Source of the DNA: Dromiciops gliroides
Taxonomy: Eukaryota > Chordata > Mammalia > Microbiotheria > Microbiotheriidae
Reading direction: 5' to 3'
Length of the DNA stretch: 64,000 nucleotides
Assembly: GCF_019393635.1 (NCBI RefSeq)
Contig: NC_057863.1
Location: 641,797,306-641,861,305 of the forward strand
Shown here: positions 1-12,482 of the stretch, one piece after another
How the letters are laid out: each line of letters starts with the position of its first letter
Numbering within the stretch: position 1 is the first letter of the stretch
The notes under the pieces: model-generated
Seen by the model: the letters and a program-made list of their open reading frames with translations, nothing else
The model's database searches: none
Told to the model about the DNA's origin: nothing
Made by a program: the position numbers and the translations under genes

Positions 1-359
1 CACTAAGGTTCAGTGTACTCTGGGGAAGCTTCCGGTGCACCAACCCCTGGCCCCTCACCTTTCCACCCACATATTTTGGGTCCCATCCTCTTCCCTAGGT
101 TTGTGATTTCAGAATCATCTTAGATTTCTCTACCATTCCACGGCTGATCAATGAGAATTTCACAACACATCTCCCCACTTCCCTTCTCTCTACCTCATCC
201 CCTCTCACTCAGATGTAAGAGCCCCAGCTGCATCCTTCTGTTTCCAACATTTCCCCCTCTGACCCATCCTCTGTTCAGTTGCCAAAATAACCTTCCTGAA
301 AAGTTTCAGTGACTCCCTATTGCCTTGAAAATAAAATATGAACTCAGTGAGATGAGCAG

Positions 360-760
360 AACCAGAAGAACATTATACACAGTATCATCAACATTATGTG
401 TTGATCAACTGATAGACTAGATTCATCGCACCAATCCAACAGTACAAGAAAGTTCCAAAGGACTCATGATGGAAAAGGCTCTCCAAATCCAGAAAAAAAA
501 AAACAAAAAAGGAACTGTGGAATATGGATGCTGATTGGACCATACTATTTCTTTTGTTTTGGTGCTGTTGTTTTTCTTTTTTGAGGTTTTTCCTTTTTGC
601 TCTGATTCTTCTCTCGTAACATGACTAATGCAGAAATATGTTTAGTATTATTTTTTATATATAACCTATATCAGATTACCTGCTGTCTGGGGGGGAGGGA
701 GAAAAATTTGAAATTTGAAATCTTATATAAACAAATGTTGAAAACTAAAAAAAAAAAAAC
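360..760 (+). mobile_element. Interspersed retroelement fragment ending in poly-A
   Basis: Contains GAACCAGAAGAACATTATAC and later a GGACCATACTATTTC block and TTTGAAATTTGAAATC, ending in an A-run at about 750-760. This resembles the 3' region of a common marsupial retroelement. The exact family was not determined. Confidence 0.45.
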
Positions 761-934
761 CCCAAAAACCTCAGTCTAACATGTGAAATCCTCCATGGTC
801 TGTCTCCCACCTGCCTAGAAGGAAAGCAGGGATCTTAAAAAGCAGAGGTGAGAAGGAAAAGTTTCCCAAGCATCTCCAGTGTAAGGGAGGGAGAATAAGA
901 TTCTCCCCCTTCCCCCATCTCCAGTTCATCCAAT

Positions 935-1210
935 GTAATTACAGGAAGGAAGAAAACAAGCATTACATAATGCCAGCTATGTGCCAGGCACTGTGTTAAA
1001 TGCTTAACAAATATTATCTCATTTGATCCTTATCACAGTTTGGGGGGCTAGGTGCTATTATTATCCCCACTTTACAATTGAGGAAACTGAGGTAATCAGG
1101 TTAAATGACTTTCTCACGGTCACACAGCTAGTAATTATCTGATTTGAACTAAGGTCTTTCTCTTTTCAGTGCAAGCCCTGCAGTCTATCCACTGTACCAG
1201 GTAGCTACCA
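935..1210 (+). mobile_element. MIR/Ther-1-like fragment
   Basis: TGTGCCAGGCACTGTGTTAA, then CTCATTTGATCCTTATCACA, a CCCCACTTTACAATTGAGGA block and GGTCACACAGCTAGTAATTA, in the order of the mammalian MIR consensus. Confidence 0.7.
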
Positions 1211-1299
1211 TTAGGCATAGGATATAATTCTACATGATGATGTTGTAACATGTAAACAAGATATATCTATGCCCTATCATCTCTTTTTTTGTGTGTGTG

Positions 1300-1432
1300 T
1301 GAGGCAATTGGGGTTAAGTGACTTGCCCGGGGTCACACAGCTAGTAAGTGTTAAGTGTCTGAGGCTGGATTTGAATTCAGGTACTCCTGACTCCAGGGCC
1401 GGTGCTCTATCCACTGCACCACCTAGCTGCCC
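1300..1432 (-). mobile_element. WSINE-like SINE
   Basis: Full-length reverse copy: GAGGCAATTGGGGTTAAGTG ... CCACCTAGCTGCCC. Confidence 0.8.
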
Positions 1433-2052
1433 ACGACATCATCTTTTTAAATGCCTTTGCTAAAAGGTAAGTCATTCTATTAGCTGTTTGTTAAGGAATA
1501 GTGCGCTGGTGGGAATCACTGAAGCTTTAAAAGCTGGGTAGGGATTTAATAGAGAGGTACTTACTCTAAGCACAGGAGAGAGAGCAGGAGCAAAAGCAGA
1601 GTGCCCTCAGGACATAGCTTGTGTACAGTGGAGCTATCCAGTTTGGTCAAAACATAAGGTCCTTAGTTGAGAATTAGATTAGGAAAGTAAGATGGCACCA
1701 GATCAGTCAGAATCAGTCAGGCCTTGAATGACAGTCAGTTGACAATCAGTCAATCAACAAACATTTATTCAGCACCTACTATGTCCATGCAGCTATGTCA
1801 ATTGCCCAGAGGGATGATCATGAGAACCTGTACTAGGCTAATGGCATTGGCCATAATGAGGAGGAAACAGAAAGAAGAGTTTTGAGAAGACAGAACTGAT
1901 AGGTCTGAATAATTGCTTGGAGATGAATGGAAAGAAAGATGAAATCATGGAAAACCATGCAGTGAAAGGGTGATGGCTTTGGAATCAGAGGTTCTTGGTT
2001 CAAATCCTGTCTTTGACTCTTTTTTTTTGTTTTGTTTTGTTTTTTTTTTTAG

Positions 2053-2186
2053 TGAGGCAATTGGGGTTAAGTGACTTGCCCAGGGTCACACAGCTAATAA
2101 GTGTTAAGTGTCTGAGGCCGGATTTGAACTCAGGTACTCCTGACTCCAGGGCCGGTGCTCTATCCACTGTGCCACCTAGCTGCCCC
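2053..2186 (-). mobile_element. WSINE-like SINE with target-site duplication
   Basis: Reverse copy preceded by a T-run. Flanked by the direct repeat GTCTTTGACTCTT at about 2008 and 2189. Confidence 0.85.
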
Positions 2187-2325
2187 CGTGTCTTTGACTC
2201 TTACTACTTGTATGGCTTTGGTCAAGTCATTTCCACTCTCTATGTCTCAGTTTCCTCATCTGTAAAATGAGGTAGTTGGACTAGGTCATCTCTAATATCC
2301 CTTTTCCAGCTCTAGAGCTATTATT

Positions 2326-2475
2326 TTTCTTCCTTCCTTCCTCCCTCCCTCCCTCCCTCCCTCCCTCCCTCCCTTCCTTCCTTCCTTCCTTCCTTCCTTC
2401 CTTCCTTCCTTCCTTCCTTCCTTCCTTCCTTCCTTCCTTCCTTCCTTCCTTCCTTCCTTCTTTCCTTCCTTTCTG
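2326..2475. repeat. CCTT/CCCT microsatellite
   Basis: About 150 bases of tandem CCTT, with a CCCT block at the left, running directly into a reverse SINE copy. Confidence 0.9.
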
Positions 2476-2597
2476 GCAATAAGGGTTAAGTGACTTGCCC
2501 AGGGTCATATAGCTAAGTGTCTGAGGCTAGATCTGAACTCAGGTCCTCCTGACTCCAGGGCCAGTGCTCTATCCACTGCACCACCTAGCTCCTCCCT
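2476..2597 (-). mobile_element. WSINE-like SINE, slightly truncated
   Basis: Reverse copy from GGGTTAAGTGACTTGCCC to CCACCTAGCT, adjoining the CCTT microsatellite. Confidence 0.75.
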
Positions 2598-2639
2598 AGA
2601 ACTATGATTTTATGAGAAATAAAATTGATGGTACAACAA

Positions 2640-2912
2640 TGGAAGGAAGGAAACAAGTATTTATTTAGCACCTACTATGTGCCAGGCATTGTACTAAACA
2701 CTTTACAACCATGATCTGATTTGGTCCTCACAACAACCCTGGGAAACAGGTGCAATTATTATCCTCATTTTACAGTTGAGGAAACTGAGGCAGACAGAGG
2801 TTGAAGTGACTTGCCCAGGGTCACACAACTATTAAGCTTCTGAAGGCAGATTTAAACTCCTCTTTAAGACTCCAGGTCTGGTGCTCTATTCAATGCACCA
2901 TCTAACTGGCCC
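2640..2912 (+). mobile_element. MIR/Ther-1-like fragment
   Basis: Near full-length MIR order: CACCTACTATGTGCCAGGCA, CTCACAACAACCCTGGGAAA, CATTTTACAGTTGAGGAAAC, then ACTTGCCCAGGGTCACACAA. Confidence 0.75.
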
Positions 2913-3466
2913 GAGGGAGTTTAGACCAATTATAGCGTCCCAGGCATAAAGAGTGAAGTCTGGAAGGGCACTTTAAATTCAATAAATATTTATCTAGTAC
3001 TTACTAAGCACTGTGCTAAATGCTGGGACCAAGGGGTCCTCAAGGGTGTTTACATTCTCTTATCTTTAGAAAGGATTTCAGGGGCGAACAATTCAGAGAA
3101 AGTTTCCCAAAACAAGGATTTGCAAAGGCACCATTGAGAAAATGGATCCCAGACAGGGCTAGAGCCCAAGATCAGAAAATGGCTGACATGCTAGTTTGAG
3201 TAAAGTAGAGTTCTCCCAAGAGAATAATAGCAAACAAGGCGGGTGAGAGACAGAAAGGTGCCACCATTCCTGACAACAACATCCCCCTCCCCCTCCAGTT
3301 GCTAATCACATCCCCTTCCTACCAACAAATTTCCTGGAATTTTTTTTTTTATCTACTCATATCTGTACATATCACCACCCTCATTGGAATGTAAACTTCT
3401 TAAAGCACAGTAGTAGTTACTTAGTAAATGCTTGCTAATTGATAGACGGATTAAAACCCAATTAGA

Positions 3467-3608
3467 GGGGCAGCTAGGTGGTGCAGTGGATAGAGCACCG
3501 ACCCTGGAGTCAGGAGGACCTGAGTTCAAATCTGGCTTCAGACACTTGACACTTACTAGCTGTGTGACCCTGGGCAAGTCACTTAACCCTAATTGCCTCA
3601 CCCCCCCC

Positions 3609-3673
<65 letters not shown>

Positions 3674-3808
3674 GGGGCAGCTAGGTGGTGTAGTGGATAA
3701 GGCACCGGCCCTGGATTCAGGAGGACCTGAGTTCAAATCCAACCTCAGACCCTTGACACTTACTAGCTGTGTGACCCTGGGCAAGTCACTTGACACCAAT
3801 TGCCTCAC
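3467..3808 (+). mobile_element. Two forward WSINE-like SINEs joined by a GA repeat
   Basis: Copies at 3467-3600 and 3674-3808, separated by an A/C run and a (GA)n tract (3616-3668). The direct repeat CCCAATTAG occurs on the left (about 3457) and after the second tail (about 3837), suggesting that the pair behaves as one insertion. Confidence 0.8.
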
Positions 3809-4151
3809 CAAAAAACCAAACCAAACCAAAACAAAACCCCAATTAGTATATACCACTTCCTCCAGGAAACTTTCCCCCAATTCTCCCAGTTGGTTATGTC
3901 CCACCTCCTGTGCCCCCCCCCCCTGCAAATAGACTTTGTTTTTTTTAATCTTTTAACACACTTCTCATGGAATGTTGCGCACATAGTTATCTGTATTTCC
4001 ATCTTAGCCCTTTCAGAAACTGTAAAACTCCTTGAGGAACTGTTGGATCTAAACTCTGTATCTGCCTTAGTGTCTGACTGAGGGTCCTGCATGCAAGTGC
4101 CTACCAAGTGATCACTGAGTTGAATTATCTCCCCCGACAACCCCTGCTCAC

Positions 4152-4351
4152 CCTGATGTAACGGCCAACGTGGAAGCAACCGCATCGTTCCTGAGGTACA
4201 CAAGCTGCCCCATCATAGACGAAGCCAGGGTCACACTCACAGCCCTCGAAGCAATGCGGGGAGCAGCGAGTAGGACCAAGGAGAGGGGCACAGCCAAGGT
4301 CACAGGTACGGGCACAGACACTGTAGTGACTTCGGGGTGGGCATCTCAGGG
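4152..4351 (-). CDS. FCGBP-like exon 15: start of a further TIL domain, last exon in the window
   Basis: 200 bases, phase 1 to 0. It encodes CPPRSHYSVCARTC, CFEGCECDPGFVYDGAACV and CGCFHVGRYIR, ending at a GTGAGC donor. The size and phases are those of exon 9, so the next exon should be a phase-0 second TIL half. I could not find one in 1-4151, which is filled with repeats. Confidence 0.8.
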
Positions 4352-7300
4352 CTGAGGACAGAAGGCAAGGGTTAGGTCTGAGGCTAGCTAGGCTCACTGA
4401 AGCGTTGAGGTCCTAATAGAACATTCTACCTTTCTACCTAATAGAATGTTCTCCCACCTTTCAATCTCTCCCTCAGTCTTACTCTTCCTAACCATGTCCT
4501 TTGTGCTTTTTGAAAGTCAGTCGATCCATCACCCCTGCTCCCTCCCTTCACACTCTTGTTCCTGCTGTTGAGCAGTTCAACCATTTCTTCTCAGCTAATC
4601 CTTGAATCTCTTGCTCCCTGGTCCTAACACTAGTCACACAACACTTACCCAACCTCAACGTCGGTTCACCCCTCCCCCCAACCCCATCTGCCTTCTCTGT
4701 TCCAACGTGTGAGTTGCTGAATGCTACTATATGTCAACCTAGCAGCAACAACAGAGAAATCAATTGGCTTCCTGGGGCATGTATCTAAGATATAACAGGG
4801 TTCCTCTCAAGACCTGTCAAAATGGATGAATACTACCCACTGGTGATGATTCACAGGGGCACAAATTATACTGCCAGAAAGAAAATAAAAGAAAATTCTG
4901 CCAAAGTATTTTCCAAAGAGAAAATCTTGGACCAGAAACTGAAGACCCTAAGGGCATGGGTGGAGTTTTCCTCACTTCTGGTCTTGGAAGGCCAGGATTA
5001 AGAAGAGAAACATTGGAGTCGGAAAGTGAACAGCAAAGAAGACGGCGCCCAAGAATGGGATTTATGGTTTAAAATACAGGAATAACATAGCCCTGGCCAG
5101 AGATGAAGAGCATTTAACTTCAGGTCAGCTAGAATGTGTTTGCTTACTATCCTGTGGATCTCAACAAAATAAGTCTTAATGTGAAAAACGATGCAAGATG
5201 GAAAAAACTGACTATATCCATTCACCAAGCTGGATCCCACAGAGAGTAACAACAATGAAAAAGGAAGAGTAGCAGACACCCAGAAGTCCCCAGGAGACAA
5301 AATCCAAGAACCAGGAGCAAAATTGATGACCTTAAATGTCTCTAGACAGTTATAGTCCAAAGTTGAGTCAACAAAGAAGAGCAACTCGATGTCCTAACTT
5401 TAAAAAGGTAAGTTTCACCTCACAGGTGTCACAGAAGCATAGGCACACAGGGGGATGCTGAAGCCAGCTCACATAGGCTTGTCAGAGCTGATTGTTAAAT
5501 TTCCCAAGGGAGCATTTACACCTTGCAAATTGTCAAAGGTTACAAATCAGGCTTGATTTATTGTCTAGACTTAAGAAAGTGGTGGAGAATGTGTTAATGA
5601 TGCAGGTTAAGCTTAGAAGTGTGTCATGATTACATATGCCCCCAACCCCCACTACCAGAAAGCCAGTTGTTAAACAATTCTCAGCACACTGCTGAGTATA
5701 CATGTTGCAAAAAGAAACAGGTGAGTGAAGCATGATGGAGGTGAGCCAGTATTATATAGTCAGGAGGTGGGCCAATATTATACAGTCAGGAGGTGGGCCC
5801 ATATTATATAGTCAGGAGGCACACTTTCTAGGTTTTTTCCATTCTGGGCAAGCTAGCCTATTGGTTATTCCACAAACAGCACATTCCACCTCCTCTCTCT
5901 GCCCCTGCTGTCGGAAATGTTGTCTCTCCTCATCTCAGCCTCAGAGAAACCTGCACTTCCTTCAAAGCACAGTCTGAGTATCTCCTCCTCCCTGATTCCC
6001 TCTACTTGCTAATGTTTTCTCAGTCAGGTGAATTTGGAGTAGGTGGAATTACTAGAACCAAAGTCATCTTTAATGGTCCGAGGTCAATGTGGAGGGGGTG
6101 GCTCAGTGGAGGACCCCAGGGATCTGCCCTTGGCCCTGGGCTGCTCATTTTTCTTTTTCTTTTTTTTTTTGATGAGGCAATTGGGGTTATGTGACTTGCC
6201 CAAGGTCACACAGCTAGCAAGTGTTATGTGTCTGAGGTTGAATTTGAACTCAGGTCCTCCTGAGTCCAGGGCTGGTGCTCTATCCACTGTGCCACCTAGC
6301 TGCCCCCGGGCTGTTCATTTTTTTTTTTTTTTTGCAGGGCATTGGTTAAATGACTTGCCCAGGATCACACAGCTAGTAAGTGTCAAGTGTCTGAGGCCAA
6401 ATTTGAACTCAGGTCCTTCTGAATCCAGGGCTGGTGCTTTATCGTGGGCTCCCTTTTGGTGGAGTGAGGCCTTTAAGGAAATCAGTTGGAGGAACAGTGG
6501 GTTGGAGGGAATAGAGGAGACAGATGTAACTGAGATTCCTTCTAGCTCTGGGATGCTGGGAAACCCTGATGGGAGGAATAAAGGTGGGGGCAGACAAAAG
6601 GGAACAGGTAAGAGAGTGGCCATGTTCTTGAAGCCTGTGATACTGGCCATATGCCCTGGGGAGGGCAGCAACTCTTTGCTGCCTCACTGACTAGAAATCC
6701 AAAATCAGATTAGAGGTGGAAGTCTGGGCCCAGAACCCTGGTCTTCTCTGTGTCCTGAGATGGTCCCCTCCTCTGTGGCTACTTTTTTTTTTTTTAATTT
6801 TTTTTTTTAGTGAGGCAATTGGGGTTAAGTGACTTGCCGAGGGTCACACAGCTAGTAAGTGTTAAGTGTCTGAGGCCGGATTTGAACTCAGGTACTCCTG
6901 ACTCCTCTGTGGCTACTTTTGACCGATCCGAAGCTAGGCCCACCCTCTGTGTCCACTGCCCAGGGATGGGAGGTCACTCACAGCACAGTTTGGGGCCCCT
7001 CCAGGGGTTCACGGGGGCCCCCGCCTCCTGGCAGGCCTCTGTGTAAGCAGTCAGTGAATCACATAGCCCAAGCTGGTCTCTGCAGCCCTGGCACATGTCT
7101 CGTAGACAGAACCCAAAGAAGGGATCGGGCTGTACGAAGCTGTGGCAGCGGCTGAAGGGGCCTCTTGGCAGCCTGAGGAGCCCACAGGCCGAGGGTCCTG
7201 AGAAGGCCGCATCTAGTCCCTTTGGACAGGGTGGGCAGGGCCCCGTAGGAGAACAGGGTCCAGGCCCAGGCAGGACCCAGCTGGCCGCAAAGGCTTCGGG

Positions 7301-10300
7301 GGAGCCTGTGGGGCCAAAGTCATCTATGCCACCATCCCCATTGAAGTTCCCACAGAGCCCTGACAGGTGGCCCTGGTATGTGGATGGGACAGTCAACCGC
7401 AGGTGGTGGTCAGAATCATAGGAAAGGAGCAGGCCACAGGCTGTCTGGACGACTACCACCCGGCCCTCATGGGTGACCCACAGGCGGCTTCCAGGAAGGA
7501 CCACAGGCAGCCGGCAGCGCTCTCCATCCACCTGGTGAGATAGAGTAATGTTAGCATCCAGGTCCTCAGAAGCCTGGCTCTTCCTGTGTCTATCCAGACC
7601 CTCCCGGTCATCGTGACTTCAAACATGGACCACAGATGTAGGGCTAGAAAGGGCCTCAGAGGGAGGAGGCATCTGCTCTGTTGCAGGGGGCATAGATTTG
7701 GAGCGGAAAGGAACCTCAGAGGTTATCTAGTACAACCTTCTCATTTTGCAGATGAGGAAATGGAGGCAGAGACTTGTCCAAGGTGAGTAAGTTGTTTAGA
7801 ACGAGGATTTGAACCCAGGTCCCCTAATTCCAAATTGAGCATTCTCAGTGACTTGTCCATGGTAGGCAAATTAGTAAATGCTCTTTGAATTGATATTAGT
7901 CAATTGTATTTAGGCCCCCAGCCCCTCCTCCCAGCTTCCAATTTTCCCTGGTCCTGAACTCCCAAGGTCTTAGAATCTTGGCTCTAGTCCTTTCCATTCC
8001 AGCTCTTCCATTGGACCCCAGGAATTGAGAACCCAAAGTAAAGATTCTCTGCATTTGCTCCTTTCAAGGGCCCTGGCGTCCAGACTACCAGTCCTTATAC
8101 CTTCCTGGGGATCTCAGAGTCTGGGCTCCCAGCATCCAACTGCTAAGATGTGGCACCCCCAGGAGCCCCACGGTCTGGGTAATTGGTTCTCACCATGACG
8201 ATGCCCGGTGTTCCCCGATCCAGGACTAGCTGATGTTCATAGAGGTTAAGGTGGATTCGACGGGGTCCAGCCTCATCCTTTTCCATCTGGAGGCTGAAGG
8301 GCTCAGGGCCAGAGCCAGTAGCCCGGGCTAGCAGATAAGTGCATTGTCCAGCCAGGCCTCCAAGGACACGGCCATCAAAGGTCAGGCCATGTGTAGGCCC
8401 TGGCAGGAAGCAGCTGGCCCGGCCATCTGGGAAGCAGCCTCGAATTCCCCTATGGATGGTGCAGGCCTCATGGGGACCACAAGATCCTGGCCCACAGGAC
8501 ACAGTCCCACCTGGACCACAATGGCACAGCCTCTCACACCTGGGGCCTGGGTACCAAGCAGTTCCTAGTGCATGGTAGCGACCCGCATGGAAGCAGCCAC
8601 AGCGGCCCCTTGGCACACAGCTTGCGCCACTCAGCACAAAGCCAGCATCACACACGCAGCCCTCTCGGCACCGACCCCTAGCCTGGCAGCCCGTGGGCCC
8701 CTTCAAGTCCCCACACATCACGGGGCAGCGTGGTCCACATAGCTCGTAGTGGGAATGAGCCGGGCATTGAAGTGCTGGGGGCCCAGGGTGGGCAAGAGAT
8801 GTGGAGGCAAAATAAGGGAGAGGAAGACCAGAGAAAGAGAGAAAGAGATGGACATAGACATTAGGAGGGAGAGATGCCCCAGGAGACACAGACAAAAGAG
8901 AGACAGAAAGAGAGGCAGAGCCCAGAGAGGAGCAGAAGCAAGGGAGAGATGGAGGAAAACATGGACAATCAAATAGCAGAGACAGTCAGGGCAAAAATAT
9001 AAGAGGGAGACAGAGAAGATGAAAAGATGTAAGTCAGGAGAGAAACATGGAAATGGAAAAGATATCCAGGAAAGAAAGAGAAATATTCCAATTAATCCAG
9101 TCTCAACCTGTAAGCATCTTTAAGGCTTTTCACTACTCCCTCCACCCCAAGCCTGTGTCCATCCTCTACCCACCAAAGAGTCTGGTGCCTGGCTCCCTGT
9201 ACCCCAGAGACCCTGGCATCTGGCCCTGTCACTCACGGCATAAACCGGGCGTCCTCCAGGGCCCGAGATGGACCCCTCGTTCCTGACAGGCTGTCACATA
9301 GGCCGTCAGGGCTCGGCATCGAGTCCGATGGCAGCCCCGGTGTCGACACACTTCATCCAAGCAATCTTCCAGGAAAGGCACGGGATTTAGGATCCGGTGG
9401 CAGGGGGCCAAGGGCCCAGCTGAGGCCCTCAGAAGTCCACAGTAGCCCAGCCTTCGGTAGCGACTGCGATGAGCAGCTGGGCAAGGGGGTGGACAGCGCG
9501 ACCCACAGGATGGGCCACAGCCGGGCACCTCGGCCACCTTCCAGGAATGGGCCAGATCAGAGAGTCGAGATGTTGGTATTCCTCCAGTCATGCCCCCACA
9601 GAGTCCACACAGGCTTCTGGCAAGGGCCTGTGGTACTGACAGCCTGACCAGACTGTCCCAGTCATAGGTCAGGGAGAGGCCTGAGGCTGTGTCCAGGCAC
9701 AGCTGACCCCCACAGATATAGGCCTGGAGACAGTGTCCATGGAAGAAGGGCAGTGATCCAAGGATGCCATCTACCTGTGGGAAGGAGGCCCCAGGGATCT
9801 GCTTATTCACCCAGGCAAGAGGACACAAATGGCCAGTCACCCTAAGCCCAGGGTTCCTAACTCTTAGTCATTCCCAGCCTTGGGGAGCCTAGCATCCAAT
9901 GGACAGCCCTGAGAATCTAAGAATCCCATACACCCAGGCCTGGAGCCCCAGGCTTCCTCCCTTTCAAGGCAGGCAGCTCTTTTTCCTTTTGGGACACCTC
10001 TCATTGGTGGGAAGTTTTTCCTTTACAGGTTTTCTGTATTAAGGTCACCACCCAATGCTCTTTTGTTCTGCTTCTGGGAGTGCCCCAATATAATCTCTTT
10101 CCCTCAGTCATTCAACAAGCATTTATTAAATCCCTATCATTTGCCAGGCACTGCGCTAGGAATCTGAGGATGCCAAGGCAATGATATGACAGGTCTTGCT
10201 CTGGAAGAACTTGAGTTCTATTGAGAGAAAACAACGTGCATACAGAGGAGTAAATGTAGTCATTTGGGGAAGGAGCTAGCAACTGGGGTGGGCAGGGGCA

Positions 10301-12433
10301 GGGGACTCATGTGAGGCCTGGTTTTGGGGTGGCACTGTGAGTTGAGCCTTGAGGGGAGCTAGGGGTCCCAAGATTTGGAAGTGAGGAGCAAGTGTATTCC
10401 AGGCATGGGATACAGTTTGTGAAAAGGCGCGGAGAAGACACCCAGGGAGAAGGAATATGAGGCTGGAACTTAGTGTGTATGAAAGAGAATGTGTGAAAAG
10501 CCTGGGAAGGGAGTCAGGAGTCAGGTGCAATGGGCCTTTGAAATGCAAATGATTGCAAAAGACCTGTGCTTTCCCCTAAGTTTTCCCTTCTAAACATCCC
10601 ACTGGGGAAAGAAGGGAAATGGTGAGAGGATTAGGGAGTGAGTCTGCAAAGGGTCACTGGGCATCACTGAGGAAACAGTGGAAGGCTTAATGAGACATCA
10701 CTAGTGGGTCAGGAAGGTCTCGGGGAGGAACAGTGGGGGAACGACGGCCTCACCCAGAGAAGGTTTGGATCCACTGGGCTCATGTCCAGTCTGAGGCCAC
10801 AAGCCCGCAGAGTCAGTGACTTTGAACAGCCAAGAGGTCGGATGTGCGTGGTCATGTCCAAGGAGAAGGGGTTAAGACCACTACTCCCACCTGCACTGCA
10901 GGGGCCTGCCAGCCGGTATACACAAGAGCCAGAGAAATTGTATCTGGTACCCCCAAAAGTTTGGAAGCGGAAATCACCAGAAGCGGTGCAGGTGACGTGC
11001 TGGGGCCCCGAGCCCTGACGGATCGGCCGGCAGCGATGCACCCCACCAAAGGCCTCTTCACAGTGGCCCTGGCACCGGGCAGGCCAGCACTGGATGCCAG
11101 TGTTCCTGGGACCCCTGGCTGCTGGGCAGCGGCAGCGCCGTGCACAGCTCTCTGTCCAGAAGGCCTTGCCTGGACTTAGGAGGCAGCTACACTGCTCGCT
11201 GGGCACACAGCGTCCGGCCAGTAGCAGTCGGCCTGGCAGACATTGGCAGGATGGGGCGCAGGGCTGGCTACACTGAGCTGGGGCTTCTGGGTTAGCACAT
11301 GTAGCTGGACAGGCTGGGCCACAGGGGACATAACGGGAGTATAGGGGACAGGCAGGGCCAATGCCTGGGACCAGTGGTGGGGTCAGCGGGACTGGGGGCA
11401 CCAGAGGGTAAGCTGTTGGAGGGGAAGAGAGGGGAAGAGTTAGGGACCCAGGGGTCCAGCCCCTTGGCCTCCATTTCCCTGGGGACTTAGGTGTGCTGCA
11501 CCCATCCCTACCTTCAGGGACCCCAGGCATCCAAACAATTAGTTAATCAATCAATCAATTATGAAGCATTTATTGAGCACCTATTGTGTGTCAGACGCTG
11601 GACTAGGCTCTAAAGTTACAACTATAAAGAATGAAACAATCCCTACTCTCTTAGAGTTTACATTCTAACTGGGGTGATGGTAGGGGACCCCCAAGAATCC
11701 AGGCGCCTGTTTCCCCAGCCTCCAGCCCAGCTGAGAATCCAGAATCCATTATTTTTAACCAGCACCACGCCCTCCGGCCCCCGAGAGCTCAGCCCCTTTG
11801 GGCTCCCTAAGGGGTAAGAGCATTCAGGTCACCTGGCCCAAGACAGCTGAGGACCCCGCTGCTGATGATGCAAATGTGCCCCTCAGGGCACTGGTGTGGG
11901 GCACAGGTCACACCCTCCCCCGGCTGGCAGGAGCAGGCAGAAGTGCAGTGGTCAGTGAGGACAGGCTGGCCAGGCTGAAGGCAGGGGAGAGAGAGAGAGA
12001 GCAAACCAGAGAATTAAGGTCTCAGCAAGATGCAGAGCCTGCCGTGGGAAAAGACACAGGAGCCTGGGGAGCAGCGTCCCAGTGCTCACCGGAAAGTAGA
12101 GGCCCTGGCGAAAGCAGGGGCAGTTCTTCAGGGGGACGCAGGTCCCTGCAGCTGGGAAGAAGCCGGGGTCACACTGGCAGCCTTCGGAGCATCGGGGTGG
12201 GATCCGGACGATGGCTTGGACGCCTGGGCAGGCAGCTGGACAGGGGTCTGCACACAGACTGTAGTGACTATGTCTAGGGCAGTACATAGCTAAAGGGACA
12301 GAGAGGGACAATCAGGTACCAAAGATTCCCTGGCCCCTACACCTTCCCTGAGCCCCGCCCCTGCCCCCGCCAGGTACCCTGCCCTGCCCATGCCCCATCT
12401 CCTCTGGTCCCCAAACCACATTCTCTCTCGCTC

Positions 12434-12482
<49 letters not shown>

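Larger units (their letters stand above)
1..4151. other. Repeat-filled stretch left of FCGBP-like exon 15
   Basis: Presumably intronic DNA of the FCGBP-like gene. It contains an A-rich retroelement fragment (360-760), MIR-like fragments (935-1210, 2640-2910), five WSINE-like SINEs, a CCTT microsatellite and a GA microsatellite. No exon with a cysteine pattern fitting the gene was recognised. Confidence 0.6.

Noticed and set aside
3353-3928. SINE-encoded peptides such as [21 protein letters not shown]
   Set aside because: The same peptide appears at nearly every reverse SINE copy; it is a by-product of the repeat, not a gene family.
10754-11412. FCGBP-like VWD4 as a pseudogene segment
   Set aside because: Although TFDG and NFNGD are degenerate, both exons keep open frames, splice sites and phase, so it reads as a diverged but translated domain.
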